Source: a virus | Strand: one strand, 5' to 3' | DNA: 20,007 bases | Virus record (IMG/VR): IMGVR_UViG_3300020187_000284 | Span: 1 to 20,007 of that record | Shown: one piece after another, positions 14,823-20,007 of the stretch | Numbering within the stretch: the first letter of the stretch is position 1 | Layout: each line of letters starts with the position of its first letter | Translations under genes and position numbers: made by a program | The notes under the pieces: model-generated | The model's database searches: none | What the model was told of the DNA's origin: nothing | Seen by the model: only the letters and a program-made list of their open reading frames with translations

Positions 14823-15206
14823 CTATTTGAAGCTGTCGAATGTTTTTTGCATTGAATTCTCTTCGTTTAGGAATTCTTTACTTGAGATATATGTTGTCAC
14901 GGATGTTAGCTCATCTCCACGGCGGAATATCACAGCGCCTAAATCAATGGATACAAACGCAAACACGTCTGATACATCGACGTTCTTTTTGGGCGTGTGG
15001 AATGCGTAACTGTTGGTGGTCTTGTGTGTCTTGCTGGCCGTCTTCACTTGCAGCGTGAGCGTCTGTGTATCCGTCTGTATATACGCATCGTGATCTTTGA
15101 TCTGGCACAGCGTGCAAGAGTAACCAGCGAGCGACAAGTAGGCGAGAGCTAAATGCTCTCCGGCCCTACCCACCGATGCGCTGGCCTTCTGGTCTTGTCT
15201 GGCCAC
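14823..15206 (-). CDS. PD-(D/E)XK nuclease-like protein
   Basis: The product is 127 aa and starts at GTG 15206. The layout fits small PD-(D/E)XK nucleases: GRAGEHLALAYLSLAGYSC with E17 in the first helix, D40 in KDHDAYI, then a strand with Q53-V-K55-T-A where the usual E/D of (D/E)xK is Gln, and a later strand pair (FAFVSIDLGAVIFRRGDE). The Gln variant exists in some families, but activity is not certain. It is the last gene of the minus operon, 18 bases after the endolysin. Such genes in phages can be resolvases, restriction-like enzymes or group-intron-type endonucleases. Confidence 0.6.
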   Translation of the reverse strand: MARQDQKASASVGRAGEHLALAYLSLAGYSCTLCQIKDHDAYIQTDTQTLTLQVKTASKTHKTTNSYAFHTPKKNVDVSDVFAFVSIDLGAVIFRRGDELTSVTTYISSKEFLNEENSMQKTFDSFK

Positions 15207-15224
15207 TTAGCTAACCTGACTAAG

Positions 15225-15680
15225 CTAAACCATCAGCTCGAAGTGAGGTCCGTCAATGAACGGCCGACGCCCTTGTGACCGACGCAAATCAATGTATTCG
15301 TTCATGGCCTCTTCCATTGTGCCTTTATACTGGCCAATGCTGTCGATGTGCCATGCAGCACCCCAGCGCACTTTGCAGCCTGCAGCGTTGGCACCCTCGG
15401 CCATTGCGTCGGCCAGGTCATCATATAGGTTAAGCTCCCATGAGCCGCGTCCGCCAATGTAGGCCATCAAGTCAACGGCAAGGCCATCGAGGTGCTTGGA
15501 TTTCATTGTCTGTGACGCGCCCTTGGCGACCAGAGCCTTCTGCATCTCAATCGTCCGAAGCCCTTGGATAACGCCGAAGTCGGTCTTGGTTGCCGTGATT
15601 GCATGTTTAACCACTGCCACCAATCTCTCATCGACACCCTCCATGCGGTCCAAACTGCGTTGTGATAGTTTATAAGTCAT
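15225..15680 (-). CDS. Endolysin, M15-type peptidase (L-Ala-D-Glu/D-Ala-D-Ala cleaving)
   Basis: The product is 151 aa. It has the M15 (VanY/M15_4) signature: GLRTIEMQKALVAKGAS (R42 region), S61-K-H63-L-D-G-L-A-V-D70 and the C-terminal G-P-H146-F-E148. H63, D70 and H146 are the expected zinc ligands. This family cuts peptide bridges in peptidoglycan and is a common phage endolysin. There is no signal peptide, so it needs a holin, and two candidates lie upstream in the same operon. The start overlaps the previous gene (ATGA). The length is normal for a single-domain enzyme. Confidence 0.93.
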   Translation of the reverse strand: MTYKLSQRSLDRMEGVDERLVAVVKHAITATKTDFGVIQGLRTIEMQKALVAKGASQTMKSKHLDGLAVDLMAYIGGRGSWELNLYDDLADAMAEGANAAGCKVRWGAAWHIDSIGQYKGTMEEAMNEYIDLRRSQGRRPFIDGPHFELMV

Positions 15681-15784
15681 TTTTTAACGCCCATCTTCTT
15701 GCACATGCCGGCGGCGCGGCAGGCGGATTTTGTCTTGCAGGATGGGCACGGCTTAAAGCCAGATGATTTTTTACCGTATTTCAT
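15677..15784 (-). CDS. 35-aa Cys-rich basic protein
   Basis: It reads MKYGKKSSGFKPCPSCKTKS and continues to GMCKKMGVKK. GAGG lies about 7 bases before the ATG at 15784, one base after the previous stop. It has four Cys: C13, C16, C22 and C28 (CxxC-x5-C-x5-C), enough for one zinc ion, within a Lys-rich chain. The longer open frame to 15952 lies over the previous gene and is not used. I recall similar tiny KPCxxC...C...GKC proteins in marine phages, with no known function. ATGA overlap with the endolysin. Confidence 0.65.
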   Translation of the reverse strand: MKYGKKSSGFKPCPSCKTKSACRAAGMCKKMGVKK

Positions 15785-15785
15785 G

Positions 15786-16040
15786 TTATGACCTCTTCGA
15801 TTTGGTGCCGGAACATTTCCAGCGTTTGCGTGATAGATTGAGCGGGCTGTTAGGATCTTTTGCCGCCTTCGGAAACTTCTTCTTCTGCGCAGCAGAACGT
15901 GCGCAATACGCGTCGCCCTTCGACGTGCCGGGCTTGACCCGTGGGCCGCCACCTTTTGCCTTACCCGCTTGACCGTAGCTGACCTTCTTGCCGGACGCCG
16001 TGACTTTGACGCGGGCTTTGCCTTTTGCTGGTGTCGCCAT
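15786..16040 (-). CDS. Small basic phage protein, DUF6321-like
   Basis: The product is 84 aa from the ATG at 16040 (MATPAKGKARVKVTASGKKV), which overlaps the stop of the holin-like gene (TAATG); an upstream frame to 16115 lies over that gene. It is very rich in Lys, Gly and Arg, with GPRVKPGTSKGDAYCARSAA and KDPNSPLNLSRKRWKCSG. The YCARSA phrase after a basic Gly/Pro-rich stretch recalls DUF6321 phage proteins. Probably binds nucleic acid or another acidic partner; this is inferred from charge only. Confidence 0.65.
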   Translation of the reverse strand: MATPAKGKARVKVTASGKKVSYGQAGKAKGGGPRVKPGTSKGDAYCARSAAQKKKFPKAAKDPNSPLNLSRKRWKCSGTKSKRS

Positions 16041-16384
16041 TACTTTTTCAACCCCTTCACTGTGCGGATGCCAAAGCTCGCCGCAATGCTTGCATACATC
16101 GCCCACTGAAACCACTGAGGCGCAGCGTCCAGATTAGCAAAACCCTGCGCCATGTAAGGCTGTATGCCCGGTATGAAGCTGCCAAGAACGATGGCTATGA
16201 ATGCCACGGTCCACGCCTCATCTTTCCACGAATTGTTGCTGGCCTCGATAGCAGCCTGCTCCCAACTGATCTCGCCAGTGGCGATTTTCATCTTGGTCTC
16301 AGCTTCGGCTTTCTTCACGGCAGTCTTGCCGTCGATGTAGCTGGCAGCAAGGCCGCCGAGTGATCCTATGATTTGACCGATCAT
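16040..16384 (-). CDS. Holin-like membrane protein
   Basis: The product is 114 aa. Residues about 20-55 are charged and helical (KKAEAETKMKIATGEISWEQ), followed by SWKDEAWTVAFIAIVLGSFI (membrane helix about 57-76), then FANLDAAPQWFQWAMYASIA (second helix about 91-107) and a basic end (RTVKGLKK). This W-K-D-E-W...P.W.....AASFG.R layout fits phage holins that resemble the GTA/3TM group. Next to the endolysin, a pore-forming role is likely. It starts 4 bases inside the end of the upstream small holin gene (ATGA type). Confidence 0.65.
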   Translation of the reverse strand: MIGQIIGSLGGLAASYIDGKTAVKKAEAETKMKIATGEISWEQAAIEASNNSWKDEAWTVAFIAIVLGSFIPGIQPYMAQGFANLDAAPQWFQWAMYASIAASFGIRTVKGLKK

Positions 16385-16581
16385 TTCGCCTGCTCCTTAC
16401 CCATCCAGATGCCAAAGCAGCCTGTGAGCGCCCCCATACAGACGCTTACAAGCCCTGACTGGGCAACGCTTGGATCATCTAGGCTCATAAACCAATGGAC
16501 CGCTTGATAGGTCAGCACAGTGACCGCCAGCATCATCAGTCGCGGCAGAACTTTCCAATTATCAAGTATCGTGTGTGCCAT
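16381..16581 (-). CDS. Small two-helix membrane protein, holin candidate
   Basis: The product is 66 aa from the ATG at 16581, which overlaps the previous stop (TAATG); AGGAG lies about 10 bases before it. It reads MAHTILDNWKVLPRLMMLAV, then a second hydrophobic segment VSVCMGALTGCFGIWMGKE. Helices lie at about 13-32 and 42-59, with both ends polar. The DNWK-x-LPRLMML and GxFxIWMGKE phrases are ones I recall from small phage holins. With the 114-aa protein next to it, the pair could be holin and antiholin, but which is which cannot be told. Confidence 0.65.
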   Translation of the reverse strand: MAHTILDNWKVLPRLMMLAVTVLTYQAVHWFMSLDDPSVAQSGLVSVCMGALTGCFGIWMGKEQAK

Positions 16582-17057
16582 TACCATTTCTCCTGCTTTT
16601 TCCCGAGGAAATAAATACCCACGCCGAGAATACCAACGCCTGATACCACCACCAGAATGCCCAAAGTCCACTCGATAATCGCCTGCTTAATCTCCGCCTT
16701 ACGATATAAAGTTTTCTGACGATCCTTACGCACTTGGGCTTCGATGCGCAGGAGTTCTTGCCAAGCCGACTGACCATAGCCAAACTGAATATATTGCTTA
16801 ATATCTGCACGCAGAGCCTCCGCTTGTTTCTTCTTGGCGAAGATGTCCATTGCACTAGGTCCACTGCCGCCAAAAAGCACGGCATACCAAGGCTGGTTCT
16901 CCGCTGACTTATGTGCAAATTCCAAGTCTGAAATCGCGCCAGCAAATTTGGCTAGATCATTGGATATGCCGCCAATGTCTTTGCCGAGCTGGATGCCCTT
17001 CTTGATGGCGGATACGGCGGTCTGCGCTGCTGCGAATGCTGTAAATGGATCAATCAT
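16581..17057 (-). CDS. Phage protein with C-terminal membrane anchor
   Basis: The product is 158 aa. The first 20 residues (MIDPFTAFAAAQTAVSAIKK) are amphipathic. Residues about 30-80 include FAGAISDLEFAHKSAENQPW and FAKKKQAEALRADIKQY. Residues about 98-125 are a charged helix, and residues about 129-151 (IIEWTLGILVVVSGVGILGV..) are a strong membrane segment near the C-terminus. I have seen this MIDPFTA...WTxGI type in marine phages without a known role. In this operon it may be a lysis helper, such as an inner-membrane partner in envelope disruption. The start overlaps the previous gene (ATGA). Confidence 0.7.
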   Translation of the reverse strand: MIDPFTAFAAAQTAVSAIKKGIQLGKDIGGISNDLAKFAGAISDLEFAHKSAENQPWYAVLFGGSGPSAMDIFAKKKQAEALRADIKQYIQFGYGQSAWQELLRIEAQVRKDRQKTLYRKAEIKQAIIEWTLGILVVVSGVGILGVGIYFLGKKQEKW

Positions 17058-17236
17058 GCTTCAGCAAACCTCACCGGGCAGACGTAGTGCGGCGGCACGC
17101 TATACTTGCGATCATACCATTGCGCCTTTGTTATCTTCTCGCTGCCGCAGTTGTAGTAGCACGACTTCACCAGCACATTGCCTACGCCCTGCACCCATGC
17201 GTGTCCGAAACTTACAAAAACCAGCGCGCAAAGCAT
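17054..17236 (-). CDS. Small exported Cys-containing protein
   Basis: The product is 60 aa. GGAG lies about 7 bases before the ATG at 17236, one base after the previous stop, and the end overlaps the next gene by ATGA. Residues 1-14 (MLCALVFVSFGHAW) look like a short signal peptide with possible cleavage after GHA. The mature part has C26, C30 and C53 (SCYYNCGSEKI, YVCPVRF), which could form a disulphide in the periplasm. By position it might be an outer spanin-like partner, but no lipobox is seen. Function is unknown. Confidence 0.6.
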   Translation of the reverse strand: MLCALVFVSFGHAWVQGVGNVLVKSCYYNCGSEKITKAQWYDRKYSVPPHYVCPVRFAEA

Positions 17237-17237
17237 A

Positions 17238-17471
17238 TCACCGCTCCATCAACCGATCAATTTTCTCTTCGAGACGGTCAAACTTATTCATAATCTGCGA
17301 TAGAACCTCAGAGCTGTCTGACTTGGTGACATACTCCTTGGCCATCTCCTCGCGGGTGCGGTTGAGCAAGATGCGCAGGCGATCCAGCTCTTCTCGCTGC
17401 GTCTTTAGCCACCAGCCAATCATGGCGATGACAACTCCAAACAGTATATTCAAGATTGCGTCGACTTCCAT
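17238..17471 (-). CDS. Membrane protein with coiled-coil tail, first gene of lysis operon
   Basis: The product is 77 aa from the ATG at 17471 (MEVDAILNILFGVVIAMIGW), with GGAG 6 bases before it; the frame to 17498 has an ATG without such a site. One membrane helix at about 6-22 is followed by a charged coiled coil (KTQREELDRLRILLNRTREE, then DRLEEKIDRLMER). The type II topology with a long coiled coil in the periplasm or cytoplasm is like small inner-membrane spanins, but the family is not certain. It is the first gene of the minus operon. Confidence 0.65.
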   Translation of the reverse strand: MEVDAILNILFGVVIAMIGWWLKTQREELDRLRILLNRTREEMAKEYVTKSDSSEVLSQIMNKFDRLEEKIDRLMER

Positions 17472-17593
17472 GGTTGGCTCCAAAAGGTTCCCGGCCATAT
17501 TAACACGGCGACGACAGAAAAGAAATATCTCGGCAACACCTTGACCCCTGCTCCCGTTCTGTTAACACTGCACAAACAAATGGAGGAACCACT
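17472..17593. promoter_or_regulatory. Divergent control region between lysis and replication operons
   Basis: This 122-base gap lies between the starts of two divergent operons, so it should hold at least two promoters. On the plus strand TTGACC (17541-17546) is a good -35 candidate, but no strong -10 is at 17 bases. The palindrome TGTTAACA (17560-17567) is also found at the promoter at 12229-12236. On the minus strand TAATAT is a possible -10 without a good -35. GGAGG (17582-17586) serves the plus gene. Exact sites are not proven. Confidence 0.4.
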
Positions 17594-17764
17594 GTGAAAC
17601 ATGAGTTAAAACAAATCGGGCCGCGCATCCGCGCCGATATAGCTGAGATGCTGAAAGAGTATTGCGCCGGCCAGCGCGTCAGCGCGTCTCTGACGATAGA
17701 GCGACTGATCGTCGAGCATCTCAAGAAGGGTGGATATGTTGTCGAAGATTACAATCGGTATTGA
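17594..17764 (+). CDS. Small ribbon-helix-helix-like protein
   Basis: The product is 56 aa and starts with GTG, 7 bases after GGAGG; the nearby ATG at 17600 is in another frame. It reads MKHELKQIGPRIRADIAEML, then KEYCAGQRVSASLTIERLIV and EHLKKGGYVVEDYNRY. A short N-terminal strand and two helices with a turn (QRVSASLT) fit Arc/CopG-type RHH DNA-binding proteins, though the match is not strong. It overlaps the RuvC-like gene by 29 bases. Being first in the operon and next to the divergent promoter, it could be a local regulator. Confidence 0.6.
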   Translation: MKHELKQIGPRIRADIAEMLKEYCAGQRVSASLTIERLIVEHLKKGGYVVEDYNRY

Positions 17765-18194
17765 TCCAGGCTACCGCACCGGGGGCGTTGCGCTTCTGGG
17801 TGACGGCTTCGCCGAGGTGCACGACCTGCCGGTCTACACCGAGGGCGGCGTCGACGTGATCGCGCTGCTCGACATCATCAACAGCGCCGGGCCGGTTGAG
17901 CATATTTGGCTTGAAAAACAACAGGCTATGCCCAAGCAGGGCGTCGTGTCGGTGTTCAAGCTGGGCTTCGCCTACGGCCAGATCCTGACGACTGCCGCAC
18001 TATCTTGCCACCCGTACAGCGAAGTGCGGCCGGCCAAGTGGAAGTCGAGCATGAACCTGCCGAAGGACAAGGACGCGGCGCGCCGGCAGGCCCAGCAGTG
18101 GTATCCAGATCTGGCGCTGAGACTGAAGCGCAAGAAAGACGAACACCGTGCGGAAAGTTTACTGATCGCAGCATATGGAAGGGGAGAGAAATGA
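17736..18194 (+). CDS. RuvC-like Holliday junction resolvase
   Basis: The product is 152 aa from the ATG at 17736, with AGAAGGG 5 bases before it; a GTG at 17730 is possible. The RuvC/RNase H layout is clear: GIDPGYRTGGVAL with D10, IWLEKQQAMPKQGVVSVFKL with E60, a lysine/tryptophan-rich middle (VRPAKWKSSMNLPKDKDAAR) and KDEHRAESLLIAAYG, where D135 and E140 can complete the acidic site. RuvC-type enzymes cut four-way junctions, and phage forms resolve branched DNA before packaging. The last acidic residue is Glu where many have Asp. It overlaps the RHH-like gene and the next gene (ATGA). Confidence 0.85.
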   Translation: MLSKITIGIDPGYRTGGVALLGDGFAEVHDLPVYTEGGVDVIALLDIINSAGPVEHIWLEKQQAMPKQGVVSVFKLGFAYGQILTTAALSCHPYSEVRPAKWKSSMNLPKDKDAARRQAQQWYPDLALRLKRKKDEHRAESLLIAAYGRGEK

Positions 18195-18391
18195 GTTACA
18201 TCGTGGCCTGCGTCGAGGACGGAAAGACGTGCATCGAGATTGATGGGGTCTACACCAGCATGAATGGCTTGCGCCAGCAGGCTAACTACATGCTCTGGAA
18301 GCATGATCCAGACGGAGACCTTGAGTACAAGGCGTATGTCTTGGAGATAAAGGCGACTTTTAACTTAACAACGGCGGGGGAATGGGAGTGA
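18191..18391 (+). CDS. Small hypothetical phage protein
   Basis: The product is 66 aa from the ATG at 18191, with GGGGAGA just before it and an ATGA overlap with the RuvC-like gene; an open frame to 18005 lies over that gene. It reads MSYIVACVEDGKTCIEIDGV, then LRQQANYMLWKHDPDGDLEY and ends TTAGEWE. It looks like a small alpha/beta fold with one central helix. I do not recognise the family. Position suggests a helper of the recombination genes. Confidence 0.65.
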   Translation: MSYIVACVEDGKTCIEIDGVYTSMNGLRQQANYMLWKHDPDGDLEYKAYVLEIKATFNLTTAGEWE

Positions 18392-19182
18392 CCGTAAGAC
18401 TTGATATGACAAACGAGGCGTACCACCTCGAGCCGTCGCTGAGCGCCAGCGGCGCAAAAACGATCGCGCTGGGATCGCCGGCCGAGTACATGTACGGCGA
18501 GTTCAAGAGCAGCCCCGCATTCGACGTGGGCACGGCAACTCACACTCTGGTATTCGAGCCGCAGAACGCGGAAAGCATCTGGTGCGGGCCGGAGACGCGC
18601 CGGGGGCTTGATTGGAAACGCAAGAAGCTGGAGGCTGAGGAGGCTGGCGCCTTGCTGCTGACGGAGGCGGATTACCGCCTGGCCGCAGACATGGCCGAAG
18701 CGGTGCGATCAAATCGTGCAGCCGCGGAGCTACTCAGCGGCGACCTCGTGTGCGAGGCCAGCATATTCAGCAAAGATCCGTCGACGGGCGTCGAGATGCG
18801 GTGCCGCCCGGACGGTTGGCGCCGTGACATCGGCGCGCTGATAGATCTCAAGACTACCATTGCGTCGGACCCGGAGGGCTTTGCCAAGCAATGCGCCAAC
18901 CTGGGGTATCATATACAAGACCAATTCTACCGGCGCTGCATGGAAAACGCCGGGTTTGAGGTCGACCGCTTTTGCTTCATAGCGGTCTTAAAATCACGTC
19001 CGCACTTAGTCGGCGTGTACGAATTGGACTTTGCCAGCCTCGATGAGGGGAAGGCAGCAGTTCAGTACGCTCTCGAGAAATATCGCAAGGCGAGCGAGAG
19101 CAACGAGTGGGGCTACGACTTTGGGGACTTGAAAACGATCCAACTTCCGCGCTACTCATTTAAGTTCAGTCAGATTGACTGA
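18382..19182 (+). CDS. RecE/DUF3799-like PD-(D/E)XK exonuclease
   Basis: The product is 266 aa. It has the motifs of the exodeoxyribonuclease VIII-like (DUF3799) family: SLSASGAKTI near residue 20, F-D-V-G-T-A-T-H54-T-L-V-F-E59, CEASIF (E125), RPD144GW, then GALID155LK157TT and YHIQ179DQFYRR. D144, D155 and K157 form the metal site, and H54 and Q179 are the flanking motifs. These enzymes chew double-stranded DNA 5' to 3' to make single strands for annealing. ATG 18382 sits almost on the G-run; GTG 18388 (GTGA overlap with the previous stop) has better spacing and may be the true start. An SSB-like protein follows. Confidence 0.85.
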   Translation: MGVTVRLDMTNEAYHLEPSLSASGAKTIALGSPAEYMYGEFKSSPAFDVGTATHTLVFEPQNAESIWCGPETRRGLDWKRKKLEAEEAGALLLTEADYRLAADMAEAVRSNRAAAELLSGDLVCEASIFSKDPSTGVEMRCRPDGWRRDIGALIDLKTTIASDPEGFAKQCANLGYHIQDQFYRRCMENAGFEVDRFCFIAVLKSRPHLVGVYELDFASLDEGKAAVQYALEKYRKASESNEWGYDFGDLKTIQLPRYSFKFSQID

Positions 19183-19213
19183 GAAACGGCAACCATAGTC
19201 TAGGAGACAACAT

Positions 19214-19813
19214 ATGCCAATATCATTCGGATCAAGTTCAGAGGGTTCTGGGAATTCATTGTTTATACGGTCAAATCTGCCGCAAAATCGCTGGTGGGTG
19301 AAGACGGAAGCGGGCGACGAGAACATCGACATGTCTCGCGGCTTCGCTGTGGACATCAAAAACGTCCAGTTCGGCTGGCTGCACATCGACATCGGCGTGC
19401 GTGACTGGCAGCCGTGGCCGTCACCGTCCGAGCAGATCCCGCGCCCAAGCGAGGTCTATAAGCAAGGCTTCGAGGTCAACTGCTGGCTGGTCGACGGTCG
19501 TGAGGCGTCGTTCAGCGGCAACTCGTATGGCCTCGGCCAATTCATCGCCAAGCTGTACAACCAGGCGGAGCAGGCGCCCGAGTTTGCGACGCAAATCCCA
19601 ATCGTGCAGGTCACGAGCTCAACGCCGGTCGTGGTCGGCAAGGGCACGTCGTACGACGTGGGCTTCAACATCTCCAAGTGGATCAATCGCCCGGAGAATG
19701 GCGCAGCGCACCCGGCGGCAGCAGCGGCACCCGAGATGGCGCCAGCGCCTGCACCGGCACCCGCCGCAGCACCCGCCGCAGCACCCGCAGCCGATAACAA
19801 CTTCGGCTTCTGA
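19214..19813 (+). CDS. Probable phage single-stranded DNA-binding protein
   Basis: The product is 199 aa, with TAGGAGA about 7 bases before the ATG. The core (residues about 15-160) has strands such as NRWWVKTEAGDENIDMSRGF, VQFGWLHIDIGVRDWQPW and QIPIVQVTSSTPVVVGKGTS with many aromatic residues, as in OB-fold proteins; I know this layout from SSB-like proteins beside phage recombination genes. Residues about 164-193 are a flexible Ala/Pro run, then DNNFGF, a short end with a final Phe like the SSB C-terminal tip (usually acidic-x-P-F). It likely coats the single strands made by the upstream exonuclease. Confidence 0.65.
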   Translation: MPISFGSSSEGSGNSLFIRSNLPQNRWWVKTEAGDENIDMSRGFAVDIKNVQFGWLHIDIGVRDWQPWPSPSEQIPRPSEVYKQGFEVNCWLVDGREASFSGNSYGLGQFIAKLYNQAEQAPEFATQIPIVQVTSSTPVVVGKGTSYDVGFNISKWINRPENGAAHPAAAAAPEMAPAPAPAPAAAPAAAPAADNNFGF

Positions 19814-19820
19814 TCAACAT

Positions 19821-19844
19821 GGCCGCCTGCCTCGGTGGGCGGCC
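19821..19844 (+). other. GC hairpin between SSB-like and primase-like genes
   Basis: GGCCGCC (19821-19827) and GGCGGCC (19838-19844) are perfect 7-bp arms with a 10-base loop, 8 bases after the SSB-like stop. No T-run follows. It could slow transcription or protect the mRNA and so set SSB made in excess over the next gene. Confidence 0.5.
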
Positions 19845-19863
19845 AAACTATAGGGTGGAAACT

Positions 19864-20007
19864 ATGAGCGAGAGATACTTCAGCAAAGTCGCGGAGAGCG
19901 CAGTGGCCGACGTGGCCGGTGCGATCAAGGGGAGCCGCAACGAAATTTTAAACAAGGCCGCATTTAGCATAGGCCGCCACGCGCACATGGCGCCGGCGAA
20001 CCTGGAC
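19864..20007 (+). CDS. Probable DNA primase/helicase, 5' end only
   Basis: The first 48 codons are in the window: MSERYFSKVAESAVADVAGA, then KGSRNEILNKAAFSIGRHAH, and the frame runs off the end. GGTGG lies about 6 bases before the ATG. The helix pattern A-x-x-G-x-R-N-x-x-L-N-x-A-A-F-x-x-G is one I know from phage primase and primase-helicase proteins, where it appears as a conserved helical segment. Placed after an SSB-like gene, a replication role is likely. The catalytic domains are outside the window, so the call is not certain. Confidence 0.5.
   Translation, partial: MSERYFSKVAESAVADVAGAIKGSRNEILNKAAFSIGRHAHMAPANLD

Noticed and set aside
15786-16115. Longer start for the basic DUF6321-like protein (CKHCGELWHPH extension)
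   Set aside because: The extension lies over the 3' end of the holin-like gene; the ATG at 16040 overlaps that gene's stop (TAATG), as do other starts in this operon.
19401-19853. 150-aa plus-strand Arg/Ser-rich ORF
   Set aside because: Out-of-frame reading of the SSB-like gene's Ala/Pro region; low-complexity and no start signal.
19850-19856. T7-type promoter (CTATAGGG-like text before the primase-like gene)
   Set aside because: Only the initiation part matches; the upstream TAATACGACTCA-type recognition sequence is absent and no phage RNA polymerase gene is seen.

Overview
The window is part of a tailed, podovirus-like phage genome. P22-type tail and ejection genes sit next to phage lysis and recombination genes, and coding is dense, with many ATGA or TAATG stop/start overlaps. 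The fibre repeat style (YadA-like AVAIG repeats, 13-aa AELNILDG repeats, 23-aa PTVG repeats) is familiar from marine phages. A marine, probably alphaproteobacterial host is my inference and is not proven by the sequence. No integrase, tRNA, IS element or CRISPR array was seen.

Layout. (1) Bases 1-7688, plus strand: tail and fibre genes. These are the 3' end of one repeat fibre, a complete paralogue of it, several repeat or jelly-roll adhesion proteins, and a P22 gp10-like tail protein preceded by a 14-codon relic or leader. (2) 7685-11932, plus strand: a GNAT-like protein and three Ala/Gln/Gly-rich proteins that look like internal virion or DNA-ejection proteins. Codons become richer in G+C here. 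(3) 11937-12137, minus strand: one small convergent gene. (4) 12204-14703, plus strand: a promoter and a string of small non-structural genes, including a DUF6378-like protein, a DnaJ-type zinc protein, a helix-turn-helix protein with an embedded overlapping ORF, an HNH endonuclease and two tiny membrane proteins. (5) 17471-14823, minus strand: a lysis operon with a TM/coiled-coil protein, a small exported protein, a TM-tailed protein, two holin candidates, two small basic or Cys-rich proteins, an M15 peptidase endolysin and a PD-(D/E)XK-like protein. (6) 17594-20007, plus strand: a recombination/replication module with an RHH-like protein, a RuvC-like resolvase, a small protein, a RecE/DUF3799-like exonuclease, an SSB-like protein and the start of a probable primase/helicase.

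How it fits together. Region 1 supplies host binding and the tail, region 2 the proteins injected with the DNA, region 5 peptidoglycan and membrane breakdown, and region 6 DNA processing. There is no gene-free stretch over 300 bases. The largest gaps are 12138-12264 (promoter region), 14704-14822 (convergent junction with a possible three-stem RNA) and 17472-17593 (divergent control region).

Most notable points: the 14-codon peptide at 5504-5548, which aligns without gaps to the start of the gene after it; the 57-codon ORF at 13682-13855, which has better codon use than the frame around it; the 23-aa repeat gene, whose DNA is palindromic at each repeat core; and the possible structured RNA at 14711-14783.
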